Shown here: one piece after another, positions 22,718 to 31,875 of the stretch
Layout: each line of letters begins with the position of its first letter
How positions within the stretch are numbered: position 1 is the first letter of the stretch
Assembly: GCA_013140495.1 (NCBI GenBank)
Contig: JABFSR010000188.1
Coordinates: 1 to 40,861 of the forward strand
Length of the DNA stretch: 40,861 nt
DNA from: Verrucomicrobiota bacterium
GTDB lineage: Bacteria; Verrucomicrobiota; Verrucomicrobiia; Limisphaerales; JADLHS01
Reading direction: 5' to 3'
Made by a program: the position numbers and the translations under genes
The notes under the pieces: model-generated
What the model saw: only the letters and a program-made list of their open reading frames with translations
Told to the model about the DNA's origin: nothing
Database searches by the model: none

Positions 22718-22762
22718 GGGAACATCTGCGCAGGACGTGACGAAGATTTTTACGACGAATGG

Positions 22763-22820
22763 ACTCGGATCAGAGAGAGGGTTTTACCAATGCTCTTTCC
22801 GAATCCGTGTCTATCCGAGT
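22763..22820. repeat. Imperfect inverted repeat in the spacer before the Gfo/Idh gene end
   Basis: ACTCGGAT (22763-22770) is mirrored by ATCCGAGT (22813-22820), with partly complementary GAGAGAGG and CTCTTTCC within. The right flank ATCCGTGG resembles a dispersed intergenic motif. Nothing coding is seen in the rest of 22718-22899. Confidence 0.4.
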
Positions 22821-22899
22821 ACATCCGTGGTTGAATGATTTTGGGCAGTTTCGCCGCGCTGCGTCCTCGTGTCTTTGTTGTTCAACTGCCCTTTCCAGG

Positions 22900-24237
22900 C
22901 TACAGCTTCCAGCCTTTGCGATAAACCCGGTGGATGAACTTGTCCGCCTCTGGCGCGTTCGTGGCTTTCAGCTTCTTTGGATCCCAGATCAATTTCTTCC
23001 CGACACGATAGGCGACGTTGCCCAGGTGATTCGCCTCCGTCAGCCAGCCGGAGTATTCGAAGTTCGCGCTGATGGTTTTGCCGCTGCGACACGCGGCCAG
23101 CCATTCCTCGTGATGACCGGTGACGCGCGGGATGGTTGGAGCAGGCCGCTGAAAGCCGGCAAAATCTTTTTCCGGCAGCAGCGTGTGTTTGAAGTAGTCC
23201 GACAGAATCATTCCCTTGCTGCCGATGAACAGGCAGCCGCTGTCCCACTGCGGAATGCCGCCGCTCTTCCAGATTTCCGGTTTGTTCTCGCCTTGATGCC
23301 AGGTGAGCTTCACGGGCGGCATGTCACCACGCGCGCCGTATTCGTACGTCGCGCTCATGGAAGCTGGCGCGATTTCCGGGTGCGCAGGCGGACCACTCGC
23401 CTCGATTGTCAGCGGGGCCCGGAGCTTGAGCGCCCAGAACGGCAGATCGTTCCAATGACTGCCAAGATCACTCATCGTGCCGTTGCCAAAATCCCACCAG
23501 CGATACCATTTCGGTCCCGGAAAATAAACGGAGTTGAACGGGCGAAACGGAGCCGGGCCGAGCCAGAGTTCCCAATCCAATCCTGCCGGCACGGGCTGCG
23601 TCTCCTTCGGACGTTCGGTGACATAGACGATGTCATTGTGCCGCTTGGCGTCGGCCTCGCTCTGCCGGCCCCACGCGCGGCCCACCCACACATGCGCCTC
23701 GCGCACCGGCCCGATGATGCCGCTTTGAACGAGCTCCACCACCTGCCGGTAATTCTCCGTGGCGTGAATCTGGATGCCCATCTGCGTGGCGACCCTGGCT
23801 TTCGCCGCCGCTTCACGAATCTTTCGCGCCTCCCAGATGTTATGAGTCAGTGGCTTTTCGCAATAAACGTGCTTGCCGTGCTTGAGCGCAAGCATCGTGG
23901 CAAAGGCGTGCGTGTGTTCGCACGTGCTCACGACGACTGCGTCGAACTCTTTGGCGTGATCGAAGACCTGCCGAAAGTCCGCGAACTTGCGCGCCTGCGG
24001 AAATTTCGCGGCGGCGGCGTCCAGGTTCTTTTGGTTCACGTCGCACAGTGCGACGATGTTCTCGGAGGAAACCGAGTCAAGATTGCTGGCGCCGCGGCTG
24101 CCCGTTCCGATGACCGCGATGTTGAGTTTGTTGTTGAGGTTCTGACCTCGCAGAAACGCGGGCGCAACCCCGACCGTGACGGCGGTTGCAAGCATTGTGC
24201 GCGTGAACTGGCGGCGTGAGAGAGGGAGCGATTTCAT
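22900..24237 (-). CDS. Gfo/Idh/MocA family oxidoreductase, Tat-exported
   Basis: A 445-residue NAD(P)-dependent dehydrogenase-like protein. The ATG at 24237 gives [20 protein letters not shown], a twin-arginine signal; a longer frame upstream lacks support. The Rossmann motif [14 protein letters not shown] follows, then the conserved YCEKPLTHN motif with the catalytic-region lysine. The C-terminal part has [24 protein letters not shown], seen in many Verrucomicrobia and Planctomycete paralogues. Such exported members are abundant in these phyla and are thought to act on sugars or inositols, but the substrate here is unknown. Confidence 0.9.
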   Translation of the reverse strand: MKSLPLSRRQFTRTMLATAVTVGVAPAFLRGQNLNNKLNIAVIGTGSRGASNLDSVSSENIVALCDVNQKNLDAAAAKFPQARKFADFRQVFDHAKEFDAVVVSTCEHTHAFATMLALKHGKHVYCEKPLTHNIWEARKIREAAAKARVATQMGIQIHATENYRQVVELVQSGIIGPVREAHVWVGRAWGRQSEADAKRHNDIVYVTERPKETQPVPAGLDWELWLGPAPFRPFNSVYFPGPKWYRWWDFGNGTMSDLGSHWNDLPFWALKLRAPLTIEASGPPAHPEIAPASMSATYEYGARGDMPPVKLTWHQGENKPEIWKSGGIPQWDSGCLFIGSKGMILSDYFKHTLLPEKDFAGFQRPAPTIPRVTGHHEEWLAACRSGKTISANFEYSGWLTEANHLGNVAYRVGKKLIWDPKKLKATNAPEADKFIHRVYRKGWKL

Positions 24238-24538
24238 AATTTGAATGGGCTTTGCTTTGCGCGGAAGCGTGGAGATTTCCAAGGATTGATTCAAGCGGGA
24301 AACAGGCGGGTGGGGGTGATTTCACAGCATTGTAGTTCTCAACTCAACGTCACTACAGAATCCACCCAAAGCCGTTCCACAACGATCTGGGCATAGCGCG
24401 TTTCTATCGTTCGCAGAAACCCGTGTCAGTGGGACTCATTTACCATTTATGAAATGGTAATAGCACTTATAGACAGAATCGAAATAGTTGTGATAGAATC
24501 AAGGCCGTGCGGAATTTTGGGCACATGGTTCAAAAAGA
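24238..24538. other. 300-bp divergent spacer with an AT-rich dyad
   Basis: The region separates the Gfo/Idh gene (minus) from the PEP-CTERM gene (plus) and should hold promoters for both. It is more AT-rich than its surroundings on the right side. The only clear structure is the perfect palindrome at 24440-24460. No small gene was found. Confidence 0.5.
24440..24460. promoter_or_regulatory. Perfect dyad upstream of the PEP-CTERM gene
   Basis: TTACCATTT and AAATGGTAA form a perfect 9-bp inverted repeat around ATG, centred about 90 bp before the PEP-CTERM gene. The symmetry and AT content suit a repressor or activator binding site; it could also form a short RNA hairpin. Confidence 0.4.
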
Positions 24539-24559
24539 ATGACTAAGAATAATCAAATC

Positions 24560-25357
24560 ATGAAAATAAATCTAGTCGTTTTAGTTTTCGCCTGCACTGC
24601 TTTTAGTAGCAGTGCTGCCAACGTGGTGGCTCCGAGCATCCTAACTTCAACGGAGGGACAGGCGGGTAACTCGGCACCTTTCGGTATTGGTGTTATCTCG
24701 CAACGTTACCAGCAAGTCTATGAGGCAAACCTGTTCTCATCTATTCCTGCCGCTGGCGCAATAATCACCGGCATGGCGTTTCGCGTGGATAGTGGAGGCA
24801 ACAGCTTTACCTCAACGTTACCAGACATCCAGATTAATCTCTCCACAACAAGCTTCGGAGAAAACCCATCCTCCGGCAATCCCGGCCCTTTTGATAACTA
24901 TTTGAGACGGGAGTTTGCGGACAATGTTGGCTGGGATGATACCATTGTGTATGCACGTGGTGCGTTGACGCTTTCGGGAACGGGTGGAGGTGCTCCAAAT
25001 CCGTTCGACGTGTTAATCAACCTGACCACCCCGTTCACATACAATCCAGCCAACGGCAACCTGCTGCTGGATGTTCGGAACTACGGTGGTGGGACCAGCA
25101 CATTTTTTGATGGCACTTTTGGTTCCGGTGATGGAATGAGCCGGGTGATGTCAATCCCTTATGAATTTTCTCCTGGTCTAGGAGTTAACTCGGGTCAGGC
25201 GAATTACTGGGATACGTTGGGGTTGGTAACGCAGTTTATCTATCAGCCTGTACCGGAGCCCACATCATCGGTGTTTTGCAGGGTCGGCTTGGCCGTTTTT
25301 TTGTGTTTCAAAATCCGCCAAAGAACCAGTAGTAAGGGGTTTTTAGCGAAGGGCTGA
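24560..25357 (+). CDS. PEP-CTERM sorting-domain exoprotein
   Basis: A secreted protein of 265 residues with an N-terminal signal (MKINLVVLVFACTAFSSSAA) and a C-terminal PEP-CTERM-like signal: PVPEP, a short hydrophobic stretch, then basic KIRQR. The tail after the basic cluster is longer than usual (about 9 residues), and the hydrophobic stretch contains an Arg and a Cys, so recognition by an exosortase is likely but not certain. The body is Gly/Asn/Ser rich with repeated beta-like segments and no recognised catalytic motif. An alternative ATG at 24539 adds seven polar residues. No exosortase gene is in the window. The low GC of the upstream region contrasts with neighbours. Confidence 0.75.
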   Translation: MKINLVVLVFACTAFSSSAANVVAPSILTSTEGQAGNSAPFGIGVISQRYQQVYEANLFSSIPAAGAIITGMAFRVDSGGNSFTSTLPDIQINLSTTSFGENPSSGNPGPFDNYLRREFADNVGWDDTIVYARGALTLSGTGGGAPNPFDVLINLTTPFTYNPANGNLLLDVRNYGGGTSTFFDGTFGSGDGMSRVMSIPYEFSPGLGVNSGQANYWDTLGLVTQFIYQPVPEPTSSVFCRVGLAVFLCFKIRQRTSSKGFLAKG

Positions 25358-25374
25358 GTCCAGACTAATTCCAC

Positions 25375-27276
25375 TCACGGTTTGTTTGCCGATAGAACCT
25401 GCACGGTCAGCGAGGACTGCGTACTACCGGTGTGATACACACGCTGGGTAGCTTTCTTGAAATCTTCCGGTTTCGCCGTGGCGATGTTCACAAAGGTCTG
25501 CGGGTTGCGGTCCACCAGCGGGAACCACGAGCTTTGCACATGCACCATCACACGGTGTCCCCGGCGGAATGTGTGGCAAACATCGGGCATGGTGAACTCG
25601 ATCTTCGTCACCTTGCCCGGCGACAGTGCCTCGGGCTTTTCAAAGCTGTTGCGAAAGCGCGCGCGCATGACGTCACCGCGCACGAGTTGCTGGTAACCTC
25701 CCATGACGACGTAGGCGGGATTTGGATCAGGATTCGGGAAGTCGGGATCGTAAACATCAATCAGCTTCACCACCCAGTCCGCGTCCGTGCCTGTGCTGGA
25801 AACATGCAACGTCGCCTTGAGCGGGCCGGCGAACGTCAGGTCTTCCTCCAGAGGTTCGGTTTCATAAACGAGCACGTCGGGCCGTGACCCAGCGAATCGC
25901 TGGTCGTGCACCGGGTAACCGCGCGGATAACCAGTGGTCACCTCCAGCGTGAATGGCACAGGCCTGTCAGGGTCGCTCACATATTCGTCAAACGTCGCCG
26001 CGCCATCTGCGGGTTGGGCAAAACCAAGTTTGCCGCCGGGATGAAAGAACAGCGTTTGCTCGTGTGCCGTGCGGGGTGGCCACACATCAAACTTGCGCCA
26101 TTGGTTCAGGCCGGTTGCGAAAACATAAGCCTCGGGCAATGGATTGTTGGTATCGCCCTTCAGGTTTTGACGGAAGAATGGTAGTTCGATCTTCTCGCGA
26201 TAGAACTCTGCTGTCTTGGCGTGAAAGTTTACGTTGCCTAGCTTGTCGCCGTCCTTGCGGCCCCAGTCGCCATGCGCCCACGGACCCATCACCAGCAGGT
26301 TCGTGATGCCAGGATTCTGCCGCTCCGTGGAGCGATACGTTTCCAGTGCGCCAAACAAATCTTCGCCATCAAACCATCCGCCCACGGTCATGACTGCACA
26401 GTGAACGTTCTTCAAATGTGGACGGATGTTTCGCGCCTGCCAGAAGGCATCGTAGTTTGGGTGTGCGAGAAACTCTGTCCATGCCGGGATGGCGCTCTTG
26501 AAATGCACCGAGTCAGAATTTCCCAGCGGCCCCATGCGAAGATAGAAGTCGTAACCGTCGGGATTGTTGAAGACGAAATTCCTGCCGCCATCGTGCAACG
26601 GGTCATCAGATTTTTGCTCGAACCAGTAGAAGAACCCAAAGTTTTGGGAGAGGAAGAATGCGCCGTTGTGGCGAAGATCATCCCCCATGAACCAGTCGGC
26701 AATGGGCGCTTGCGGGGAAGCCGCCTTGAGTGCCGGGTGCGAATCAATCATGCCCATCGAAGTATAGAAGCCGGGATAGGAGATACCAAACATGCCAACC
26801 TTGCCGTTGTTGTTGGGTGCATTTTTGACGAGCCAGTCAATCGTGTCCCAGGCGTCCGAGCTTTCGTCTGCGTCCTTTGGTCCCTTCTTTGGATTAAATG
26901 GTCGCACATGGACATACTCTCCCTCGGACGCATAGCGACCACGCACGTCCTGCGCAACGAGGATGAACTTGTCCTTGGCAAGCGCCTCGAATGACCCGCT
27001 GGGATCGTTATAGTTATCCGTGCCGTAGGGCTTCAACGCATAAGGCGTGCGCGTGAGCACAATGGGCCAAGTTTGCGAGTCGTCCTTGGGCACATAGACA
27101 CGGGTGAAAAGCCGCACGCCATCGCGCATCGGAATACGATGCTCATACTTGGTGTAATGCTCGGCAAGCCATGCAGCGGTGGAGTCGGCGCTCTTGTCAT
27201 CTGCTGCCGCGAGGCGACTCGCAGCAAAGGCTGCAAGCAGGATCAGGCTGCAAACAAAGCGCGGAGTGAATTCCAT
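25375..27276 (-). CDS. CocE/NonD (S15-type) secreted hydrolase
   Basis: A 633-residue alpha/beta hydrolase with an N-terminal signal peptide ending near LAAADD. The N-terminal domain has HRIPMRDGVRLFTRVYVP, the nucleophile elbow GISYPGFY and the helical insertion typical of X-prolyl dipeptidyl-peptidase or cocaine-esterase-like enzymes. The C-terminal jelly-roll domain includes RGDVMRARFRNSFEKPEAL and FRRGHRVMVHVQSSWFP. Likely a periplasmic ester or peptide hydrolase (glutaryl-7-ACA acylase, X-Pro peptidase and cocaine esterase share the fold); the substrate is unknown. It converges on the PEP-CTERM gene with a 17-bp gap and is divergent from glnS. Confidence 0.9.
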   Translation of the reverse strand: MEFTPRFVCSLILLAAFAASRLAAADDKSADSTAAWLAEHYTKYEHRIPMRDGVRLFTRVYVPKDDSQTWPIVLTRTPYALKPYGTDNYNDPSGSFEALAKDKFILVAQDVRGRYASEGEYVHVRPFNPKKGPKDADESSDAWDTIDWLVKNAPNNNGKVGMFGISYPGFYTSMGMIDSHPALKAASPQAPIADWFMGDDLRHNGAFFLSQNFGFFYWFEQKSDDPLHDGGRNFVFNNPDGYDFYLRMGPLGNSDSVHFKSAIPAWTEFLAHPNYDAFWQARNIRPHLKNVHCAVMTVGGWFDGEDLFGALETYRSTERQNPGITNLLVMGPWAHGDWGRKDGDKLGNVNFHAKTAEFYREKIELPFFRQNLKGDTNNPLPEAYVFATGLNQWRKFDVWPPRTAHEQTLFFHPGGKLGFAQPADGAATFDEYVSDPDRPVPFTLEVTTGYPRGYPVHDQRFAGSRPDVLVYETEPLEEDLTFAGPLKATLHVSSTGTDADWVVKLIDVYDPDFPNPDPNPAYVVMGGYQQLVRGDVMRARFRNSFEKPEALSPGKVTKIEFTMPDVCHTFRRGHRVMVHVQSSWFPLVDRNPQTFVNIATAKPEDFKKATQRVYHTGSTQSSLTVQVLSANKP

Positions 27277-27312
27277 CTCGGCATTGTTCGCAAGTCATCA
27301 CCGCTGACAAGG

Positions 27313-27350
27313 CAAAACTCGATTCCCATCACGCCCCAGGACGAGTTTTG
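27313..27350. promoter_or_regulatory. Inverted repeat in the divergent glnS/hydrolase promoter region
   Basis: CAAAACTCG (27313-27321) and CGAGTTTTG (27342-27350) form a perfect 9-bp inverted repeat with a 20-nt spacer, 40 bp upstream of the glnS ATG. It may be an operator, or an RNA hairpin in the glnS leader. It lacks T-box features. Confidence 0.4.
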
Positions 27351-27390
27351 TGTTCAACAAGAGCGAGAACCTTGTTAGCCTGCGCGCGCA

Positions 27391-29109
27391 ATGAGTAATC
27401 CGATCGAAGCCAACCCCGGGGCAACAACAGCACCTGCGCCGTCTGATTTTATCCGCGACATCGTCGCGCAACACGTCGTCGAGAAGAAGTATCCGCGCAT
27501 CCACACCCGGTTTCCGCCCGAGCCGAACGGCTATCTCCACATCGGGCACGCCAAGAGCATCTGCCTGAACTTCGGTATCGCGCGCGAGTTCGGTGGCACT
27601 TGCAACCTCCGCATGGACGACACCAATCCCGCAAAGGAAGACGTCGAATATGTGGACTCCATCACCGCCGACGTGAACTGGCTCATCGGTGGTTGGGCCG
27701 ATCATTGCCTGGGCCTGACGCCCGCCAAAGCGCCGTTCTACGCGAGTGATTACTTCGATCACATTTACGAGTTCGCCGTTGCCCTCATCAAGAAAGGCAA
27801 AGCCTTCGTCTGCGACATGACGCCCGATCAGACCGACGAGTATCGCCGCCTCGGCAAGCCGTCACCGTTCCGTGATCGCAGCGTGACGGAAAATCTGGAT
27901 TTGTTCACGCGGATGAAGAACGGCGAGTTCCCCGATGGCGCAAAAATTTTGCGCGCGAAGATCATCGTGGATTCACCCAACATCTGGTTGCGCGATCCCC
28001 TGCTCTATCGCATCAAGCACACTGACCATCATCACACCGGCAGCAAATGGTGCATCTATCCGATGTATGACTTTGCGCATTGCCTGAGCGATTACATCGA
28101 AGGCATCACGCACAGCATCTGCACGCTGGAATTCGAGGTGCATCGCCCGCTTTACGATTGGATTTTGGAAAACCTCGATCTGCCGCGCGCCCTGCCGAAG
28201 CAATACGAGTTCGCGCGCCTGAGTCTCGGTTACACCATCATGAGCAAACGAAAGCTCATGCAACTCGTGGACGAAAACCTCGTCACCGGCTGGGATGATC
28301 CGCGCATGCCCACAATCTCGGGCATCCGTCGTCGCGGTGTCCGCCCCGAAGCGTTGCGTAACTTCGCCTACAACATCGGCATCACGAAATACAACGGCAT
28401 CACCGACGTGAGCGTGTTGGAATTCGCCATCCGCGAAGACCTGAACAAACGCGCGCTGCGCCGCCTCGCGGTATTGCGCCCGATCAAAGTCGTCATCACG
28501 AACTTTGCCGAAGGCAAAATCGAGGAACTCGACGCCACCAACAGTCCCGAAGACGAAACCGCCGGCAAACGCAAAGTCCCGTTCAGCCGTGAACTCTACA
28601 TCGAGCGCGACGACTTCGCCGAAGTGCCGCCGCCAAAATTCTTCCGCCTCAAACCCGGTGGCGAAGTGCGGTTGAAATACGCCTACATCATCAAGTGCGA
28701 GGAAGTCGTCAAAGACACCAGCGGCAACATCACCGAACTCCGTTGCACTGCCGACCTCGATAGCAAGACCGGCGGCGCAACCTCCGCACGCAAAGTCAAA
28801 GGCACAATCCATTGGGTCAGCGCCCCGCACGCCGTGGACGCCGAAGTCCGCCTCTACGACCGCCTCTTCACCGAAGCCGAACCCGAGAAGGATGGTCGCG
28901 ATTTCAAATCCGTGCTGAACCCGAAGAGCCTCGAAGTCATCACCGCCAAGTGCGAGCCAAGCTTGAAGGATGCGAAGCCGACCGAGCGTTATCAATTCGA
29001 GCGCATGGCCTACTTCGCCCTCGATCTGGATTCCCAACCGGGCAAGCTGGTGTTCAACCGCACCATCACGTTGAAAGACGCATGGGCGAAGGAATCCCAA
29101 AAGAAATAA
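27391..29109 (+). CDS. glnS: Glutaminyl-tRNA synthetase
   Basis: Charges tRNA-Gln with glutamine (class Ic, 572 residues). The HIGH-type motif is [15 protein letters not shown] (about residue 43), the amino-acid pocket includes [14 protein letters not shown], and the KMSKS-type motif is TIMSKRKL. The C-terminal anticodon-binding beta-barrels extend from about 350, with [10 protein letters not shown] and [25 protein letters not shown] (split over positions 470-495). Length and motifs match bacterial GlnRS. Its presence implies direct tRNA-Gln charging; whether GatCAB is also present cannot be judged here. Confidence 0.97.
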   Translation: MSNPIEANPGATTAPAPSDFIRDIVAQHVVEKKYPRIHTRFPPEPNGYLHIGHAKSICLNFGIAREFGGTCNLRMDDTNPAKEDVEYVDSITADVNWLIGGWADHCLGLTPAKAPFYASDYFDHIYEFAVALIKKGKAFVCDMTPDQTDEYRRLGKPSPFRDRSVTENLDLFTRMKNGEFPDGAKILRAKIIVDSPNIWLRDPLLYRIKHTDHHHTGSKWCIYPMYDFAHCLSDYIEGITHSICTLEFEVHRPLYDWILENLDLPRALPKQYEFARLSLGYTIMSKRKLMQLVDENLVTGWDDPRMPTISGIRRRGVRPEALRNFAYNIGITKYNGITDVSVLEFAIREDLNKRALRRLAVLRPIKVVITNFAEGKIEELDATNSPEDETAGKRKVPFSRELYIERDDFAEVPPPKFFRLKPGGEVRLKYAYIIKCEEVVKDTSGNITELRCTADLDSKTGGATSARKVKGTIHWVSAPHAVDAEVRLYDRLFTEAEPEKDGRDFKSVLNPKSLEVITAKCEPSLKDAKPTERYQFERMAYFALDLDSQPGKLVFNRTITLKDAWAKESQKK

Positions 29110-29132
29110 GCGCCTCGTGTGAGGCGAGGCGC
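29110..29132. terminator. Hairpin between convergent glnS and prepilin-like gene
   Basis: GCGCCTCG (29110-29117) and CGAGGCGC (29125-29132) form a perfect 8-bp stem with a 7-nt loop directly after the glnS stop. No T-tract follows, so a factor-dependent or bidirectional termination role is a guess. Confidence 0.4.
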
Positions 29133-29155
29133 GGGAGCAACCATCAGGAAATTGC

Positions 29156-29950
29156 CTACGGTTGAAAGGCGAAGTCTTTTCGATCCTGTGCGTCCACAGC
29201 CCACATGTTTTCCGGCCAGACTTCCTTCCCGTATTTGAGCAGGCGCACGCTGCCGTCCACAAACGCATAATTCGAACTGCCGGCCTTGCTCACGGTACCT
29301 GCCTGTTGCGCCGAGTGACAACCGCGCTCGATCTGATCGGCGTCATTGCCAACGCCCTCCAACAGGTCCATGAAGTAATGCGGGGAAATTTGGAGGCCAC
29401 CTTTTTGCAGATTCTTTTTCTCGCCAAAAAGCACCGTATCAGTCGCGATGCGGATGGCACTCTCCTTTATGGACATTCCGTTGAAGGCGTTCGCATCAGA
29501 AATGCCTGTGATCCTCCGGAAGTAGTCATTCCATCCGTTGATCATGTAACTGCGCGGTGAACGATCCGCCGGAGTGGGTGAACTCGTGTCGGTCATCGGG
29601 GTGCCGCGCCTTGCATCAGTAGGGCAAACAAGCAGATCGAGATTCTTGTAATACTCCTGCAATTTGGTGGGCCACCGGTAACTGTTGGTCCGGGCCGGCA
29701 TCAGATCGCTGAAGTCATCTGCATACAATTTTATCGAGAGCCCGAGCTGGCGGAGATTGTTCGCGCATTTGATGCGGAGCGCGGTTTCCTTGGCCCGGGA
29801 GAGTGCGGGCAACAACATGCTCGCCAGGATCGCGATGATCGCAATGACCACGAGCAGTTCGATGAGAGTAAAACCGCTCCGTCGGCTGCGTCGAGGCTGC
29901 AACCTTTCGGCGGGTTTTGGTGCAGTTGTCATTTCAAATCTCTGAGTCAT
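29156..29950 (-). CDS. Type II/IV prepilin-like protein, Verrucomicrobia type
   Basis: A 264-residue protein with a basic leader (PRRSRRSG) and the prepilin cleavage/methylation motif [16 protein letters not shown] beginning about residue 26, where a prepilin peptidase would cut before Phe. The hydrophobic helix is followed by [24 protein letters not shown] and a globular part ending with [21 protein letters not shown]. This pattern is typical of the large pseudopilin-like families of Verrucomicrobia and Planctomycetes. An internal ATG at 29932 (MTTAPK) is an alternative start. Function beyond an envelope pseudopilin-like role is unknown. Confidence 0.9.
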   Translation of the reverse strand: MTQRFEMTTAPKPAERLQPRRSRRSGFTLIELLVVIAIIAILASMLLPALSRAKETALRIKCANNLRQLGLSIKLYADDFSDLMPARTNSYRWPTKLQEYYKNLDLLVCPTDARRGTPMTDTSSPTPADRSPRSYMINGWNDYFRRITGISDANAFNGMSIKESAIRIATDTVLFGEKKNLQKGGLQISPHYFMDLLEGVGNDADQIERGCHSAQQAGTVSKAGSSNYAFVDGSVRLLKYGKEVWPENMWAVDAQDRKDFAFQP

Positions 29951-30019
29951 GCGATTTTCAGTGTTTTACAAACCAGTCTGATCGAATAATAATGAACCTG
30001 TCGCGTCAAGACTATCACT

Positions 30020-30484
30020 ATGTCGAGGGCCAAAACCATTTTTGTTGTTGTGACGATCCTCGCCTTGTGCGGATTCAGCGTTTACGTCAACAGGGACGCC
30101 TTCAAGGGAAAGGATATTCAAATTTCCTCGCGGACGAGTCCGTGGATGTTGGAGCGCAGAGGTGGAAAGCGGCTCGCGAATGTGGCCGGCAACCCGGTAA
30201 CTTTCGGCTTCGACGACTACCACCGGTTCACAAGCATCAAAGTGGTGGCCGTATCAGACATCTCTACGAACAAATATCCGCACAAGCTATGGGAGCTGGA
30301 TTCAACATCGAACTCGGTGCCGACGATGACGTTTATCTATGGATCGCGGATCGGGGGCATGAAGCCCGCGACGAAAGGACTGGCCCCTGAGCCATTGGAG
30401 CCGGGCGTGATGTATCGTCTGCTCGTCAAGACCAAGGACAACCGCACGGCTCAACACGATTTCAGCACCACGAAACACGAGTAA
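30020..30484 (+). CDS. Hypothetical membrane-anchored protein
   Basis: I do not recognise a family. The 154-residue product has an N-terminal hydrophobic segment (KTIFVVVTILALCGFSVYV, residues 5-23), probably a membrane anchor or uncleaved signal, followed by a soluble periplasmic domain with mixed composition (VTFGFDDYHRFTSIKVVAV, then PGVMYRLLVKTKDNRTAQHDF, which has a beta-sandwich look). It is divergent from the prepilin-like gene across about 70 bp, and tRNA-Val follows 71 bp after its stop. Confidence 0.65.
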   Translation: MSRAKTIFVVVTILALCGFSVYVNRDAFKGKDIQISSRTSPWMLERRGGKRLANVAGNPVTFGFDDYHRFTSIKVVAVSDISTNKYPHKLWELDSTSNSVPTMTFIYGSRIGGMKPATKGLAPEPLEPGVMYRLLVKTKDNRTAQHDFSTTKHE

Positions 30485-30555
30485 TTGGAGGTCGTTCCAT
30501 CTGACTTCGCGCTTGCCAAAAAGCCGTAGCCTTTGCAATCTATGAGTCGTTGACT

Positions 30556-30630
30556 GCGCGGTTAGCTCAGTGGTAGAGCATTACCTTGACACGGTAGGGG
30601 TCACAGGTTCGAACCCTGTATCGCGCACCA
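30556..30630 (+). tRNA. tRNA-Val (anticodon GAC)
   Basis: A 75-nt cloverleaf: acceptor GCGCGGT pairs with ATCGCGC (one G-T), D arm TAGCTCAGTGGTAGAGC, anticodon loop TTGACAC (anticodon GAC), T arm AGGTTCGAACCCTG, and encoded CCA. Confidence 0.96.
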
Positions 30631-30736
30631 TTCCATCTCATATTATTTCAGTTCCTCCCCCATTTCTCCCATCATTTGTTAGGAGTAACTCGGAACTTGT
30701 TTTTCCACATTCGCTGTGAACAAAACAGTGATCAAA

Positions 30737-30758
30737 AACGTGACGGGGGCGTCACGTT
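30737..30758. other. Perfect 9-bp stem-loop with GGGG loop
   Basis: AACGTGACG and CGTCACGTT flank GGGG. It lies about 8 bp before the REP-like hairpin and about 200 bp before the nitrilase start. It could be a regulatory dyad; no T-tract is present. Confidence 0.45.
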
Positions 30759-30766
30759 CACACTGT

Positions 30767-30788
30767 GGCGACGAGGCGTCGCCGCTAC
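30767..30788 (-). repeat. REP-like hairpin, family F, GTAG head
   Basis: Read on the minus strand, GTAG is followed by CGGCGACGCCTCGTCGCC, with a perfect 7-bp stem (GGCGACG/CGTCGCC). GTAG is the other head tetranucleotide known for REP elements. Confidence 0.65.
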
Positions 30789-30953
30789 TCTCAAGCCTCG
30801 CAACGGTATCGTTCCGGCCCATGAGTTTTCGCGTGCCGACGGCCAGTTTGTCGCCATCCTTCTTTCGTAGTCCTGAAACAGATGGCGGTTGATCTGGCCA
30901 ATCACGAGGAAATGCCGAATAATCGAAACACCTTGAGACGCCATGTTGCCATT

Positions 30954-31850
30954 ATGAGAGTAATCGCATCCGTAGCCATCAGCGTTATCGCAATGGTTTT
31001 GAATCAGGAAACAATCAGCGCCGCCGAAACCGGGACTCCAACCACATTGAAGGTGGCAGCCGTTCAGATGCGATCCTCGCGGAATCTTGCTGACAACCTG
31101 TCCCGTATCACCAATTCGATCAGTCAGTGTGCTCAAAAGGGGGCGCGTGTGGTGGTCTTTCCGGAATGTGCGTTATCGGGTTATTTCGAAGATGCCGTGA
31201 CCAATCTCTCCGCCGCACAAATCACAAGCGCGGAGCAACAACTTTCCGAGGCGTGCCGACGCGCCGGTGTTTATGGGATCATTGGCAGCGCATGGCGCGA
31301 TGGCGGAAAACTTTTCAATTCGGCATTGATCATCGCGCCCTCCGGCAAGGTGATCGAGCGTTACCACAAAAACCAGCTTGCCGAGCGCTGGCCAGAGCCG
31401 GGTGATCACCTATCAGTCTTCAAGGTGGATGACGTCCCCTGCTCTGTCATCATCTGCCATGATGAACGGTATCCGGAACTGGTGCGGCTTCCAGTGCTGG
31501 CCGGGGCAAAGGTAATTTTTTACATCTCGCACGAGTCCGGCCTGCACAGCGAGACCAAGTTGAATCCGTATCGAGCCCAGATCCAGGCGCGGGCCGTCGA
31601 GAACAACGTTTATGTGGTGCATGCCAACGCGCCAGCCAACCCCGATGCCAGCGGATCGCACGGTCAAAGCCGCATAGTCGCCCCGGATGGAAACATTCCG
31701 CAAGAAGCTTCGATATTCGAGGAAGACGTATTGGTGGCGACGCTGGACCTGAGCAAAGCCACGCGGGAGAATGCGAAGAAGAGTCTCGAACGCGGACCGC
31801 TTCGCGACTGGTGGAAGGACGGATTGAGGCGCGTTCGAATAATCGAATAG
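30954..31850 (+). CDS. Secreted carbon-nitrogen hydrolase (nitrilase superfamily)
   Basis: A 298-residue nitrilase-superfamily enzyme. The catalytic triad is visible: Glu in VVFPECALSG, Lys in RYHKNQL and Cys in VIICHDERYPE. These enzymes hydrolyse amides, nitriles or carbamoyl groups. The ATG at 30954 starts a signal peptide (MRVIASVAISVIAMVL, cleavage near ISAAE), so the enzyme is probably periplasmic, less common in this family; longer upstream starts only add polar residues. It converges on the alpha/beta hydrolase gene. The substrate is unknown; proximity to nitrogen genes elsewhere in the window is not enough to link it to nitrate assimilation. Confidence 0.9.
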   Translation: MRVIASVAISVIAMVLNQETISAAETGTPTTLKVAAVQMRSSRNLADNLSRITNSISQCAQKGARVVVFPECALSGYFEDAVTNLSAAQITSAEQQLSEACRRAGVYGIIGSAWRDGGKLFNSALIIAPSGKVIERYHKNQLAERWPEPGDHLSVFKVDDVPCSVIICHDERYPELVRLPVLAGAKVIFYISHESGLHSETKLNPYRAQIQARAVENNVYVVHANAPANPDASGSHGQSRIVAPDGNIPQEASIFEEDVLVATLDLSKATRENAKKSLERGPLRDWWKDGLRRVRIIE

Positions 31851-31875
31851 CGAGTGCGGAACTCAACAATACGGA

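Larger units (their letters stand above)
30631..30953. other. Spacer between tRNA-Val and the nitrilase gene, with two hairpins
   Basis: No gene is supported. The spacer has a perfect palindrome (30737-30758) and a GTAG-headed REP-like hairpin (30767-30788). A coding frame does extend upstream of the nitrilase start but has no conserved content. Confidence 0.5.

Noticed and set aside
22759..24219. 486-codon plus-strand frame opposite the Gfo/Idh gene
   Set aside because: The minus-strand gene has a Tat signal, Rossmann motif and EKP motif; the plus frame has only Arg/His-rich shadow sequence.
27277..27390. T-box leader for glnS
   Set aside because: The region is short, has no T-box bulge sequence, and T-boxes are mainly Firmicute elements.
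29110..29132. REP-like element after glnS
   Set aside because: A good hairpin is present but the GGGAG lies 3' of it rather than at the 5' head, so it does not fit the REP layout.
27973..29268. Long open frame on the minus strand opposite glnS
   Set aside because: It is antisense to a fully conserved GlnRS with intact motifs, has no recognisable domain, and long antisense frames are expected from the GC-biased third codon position.
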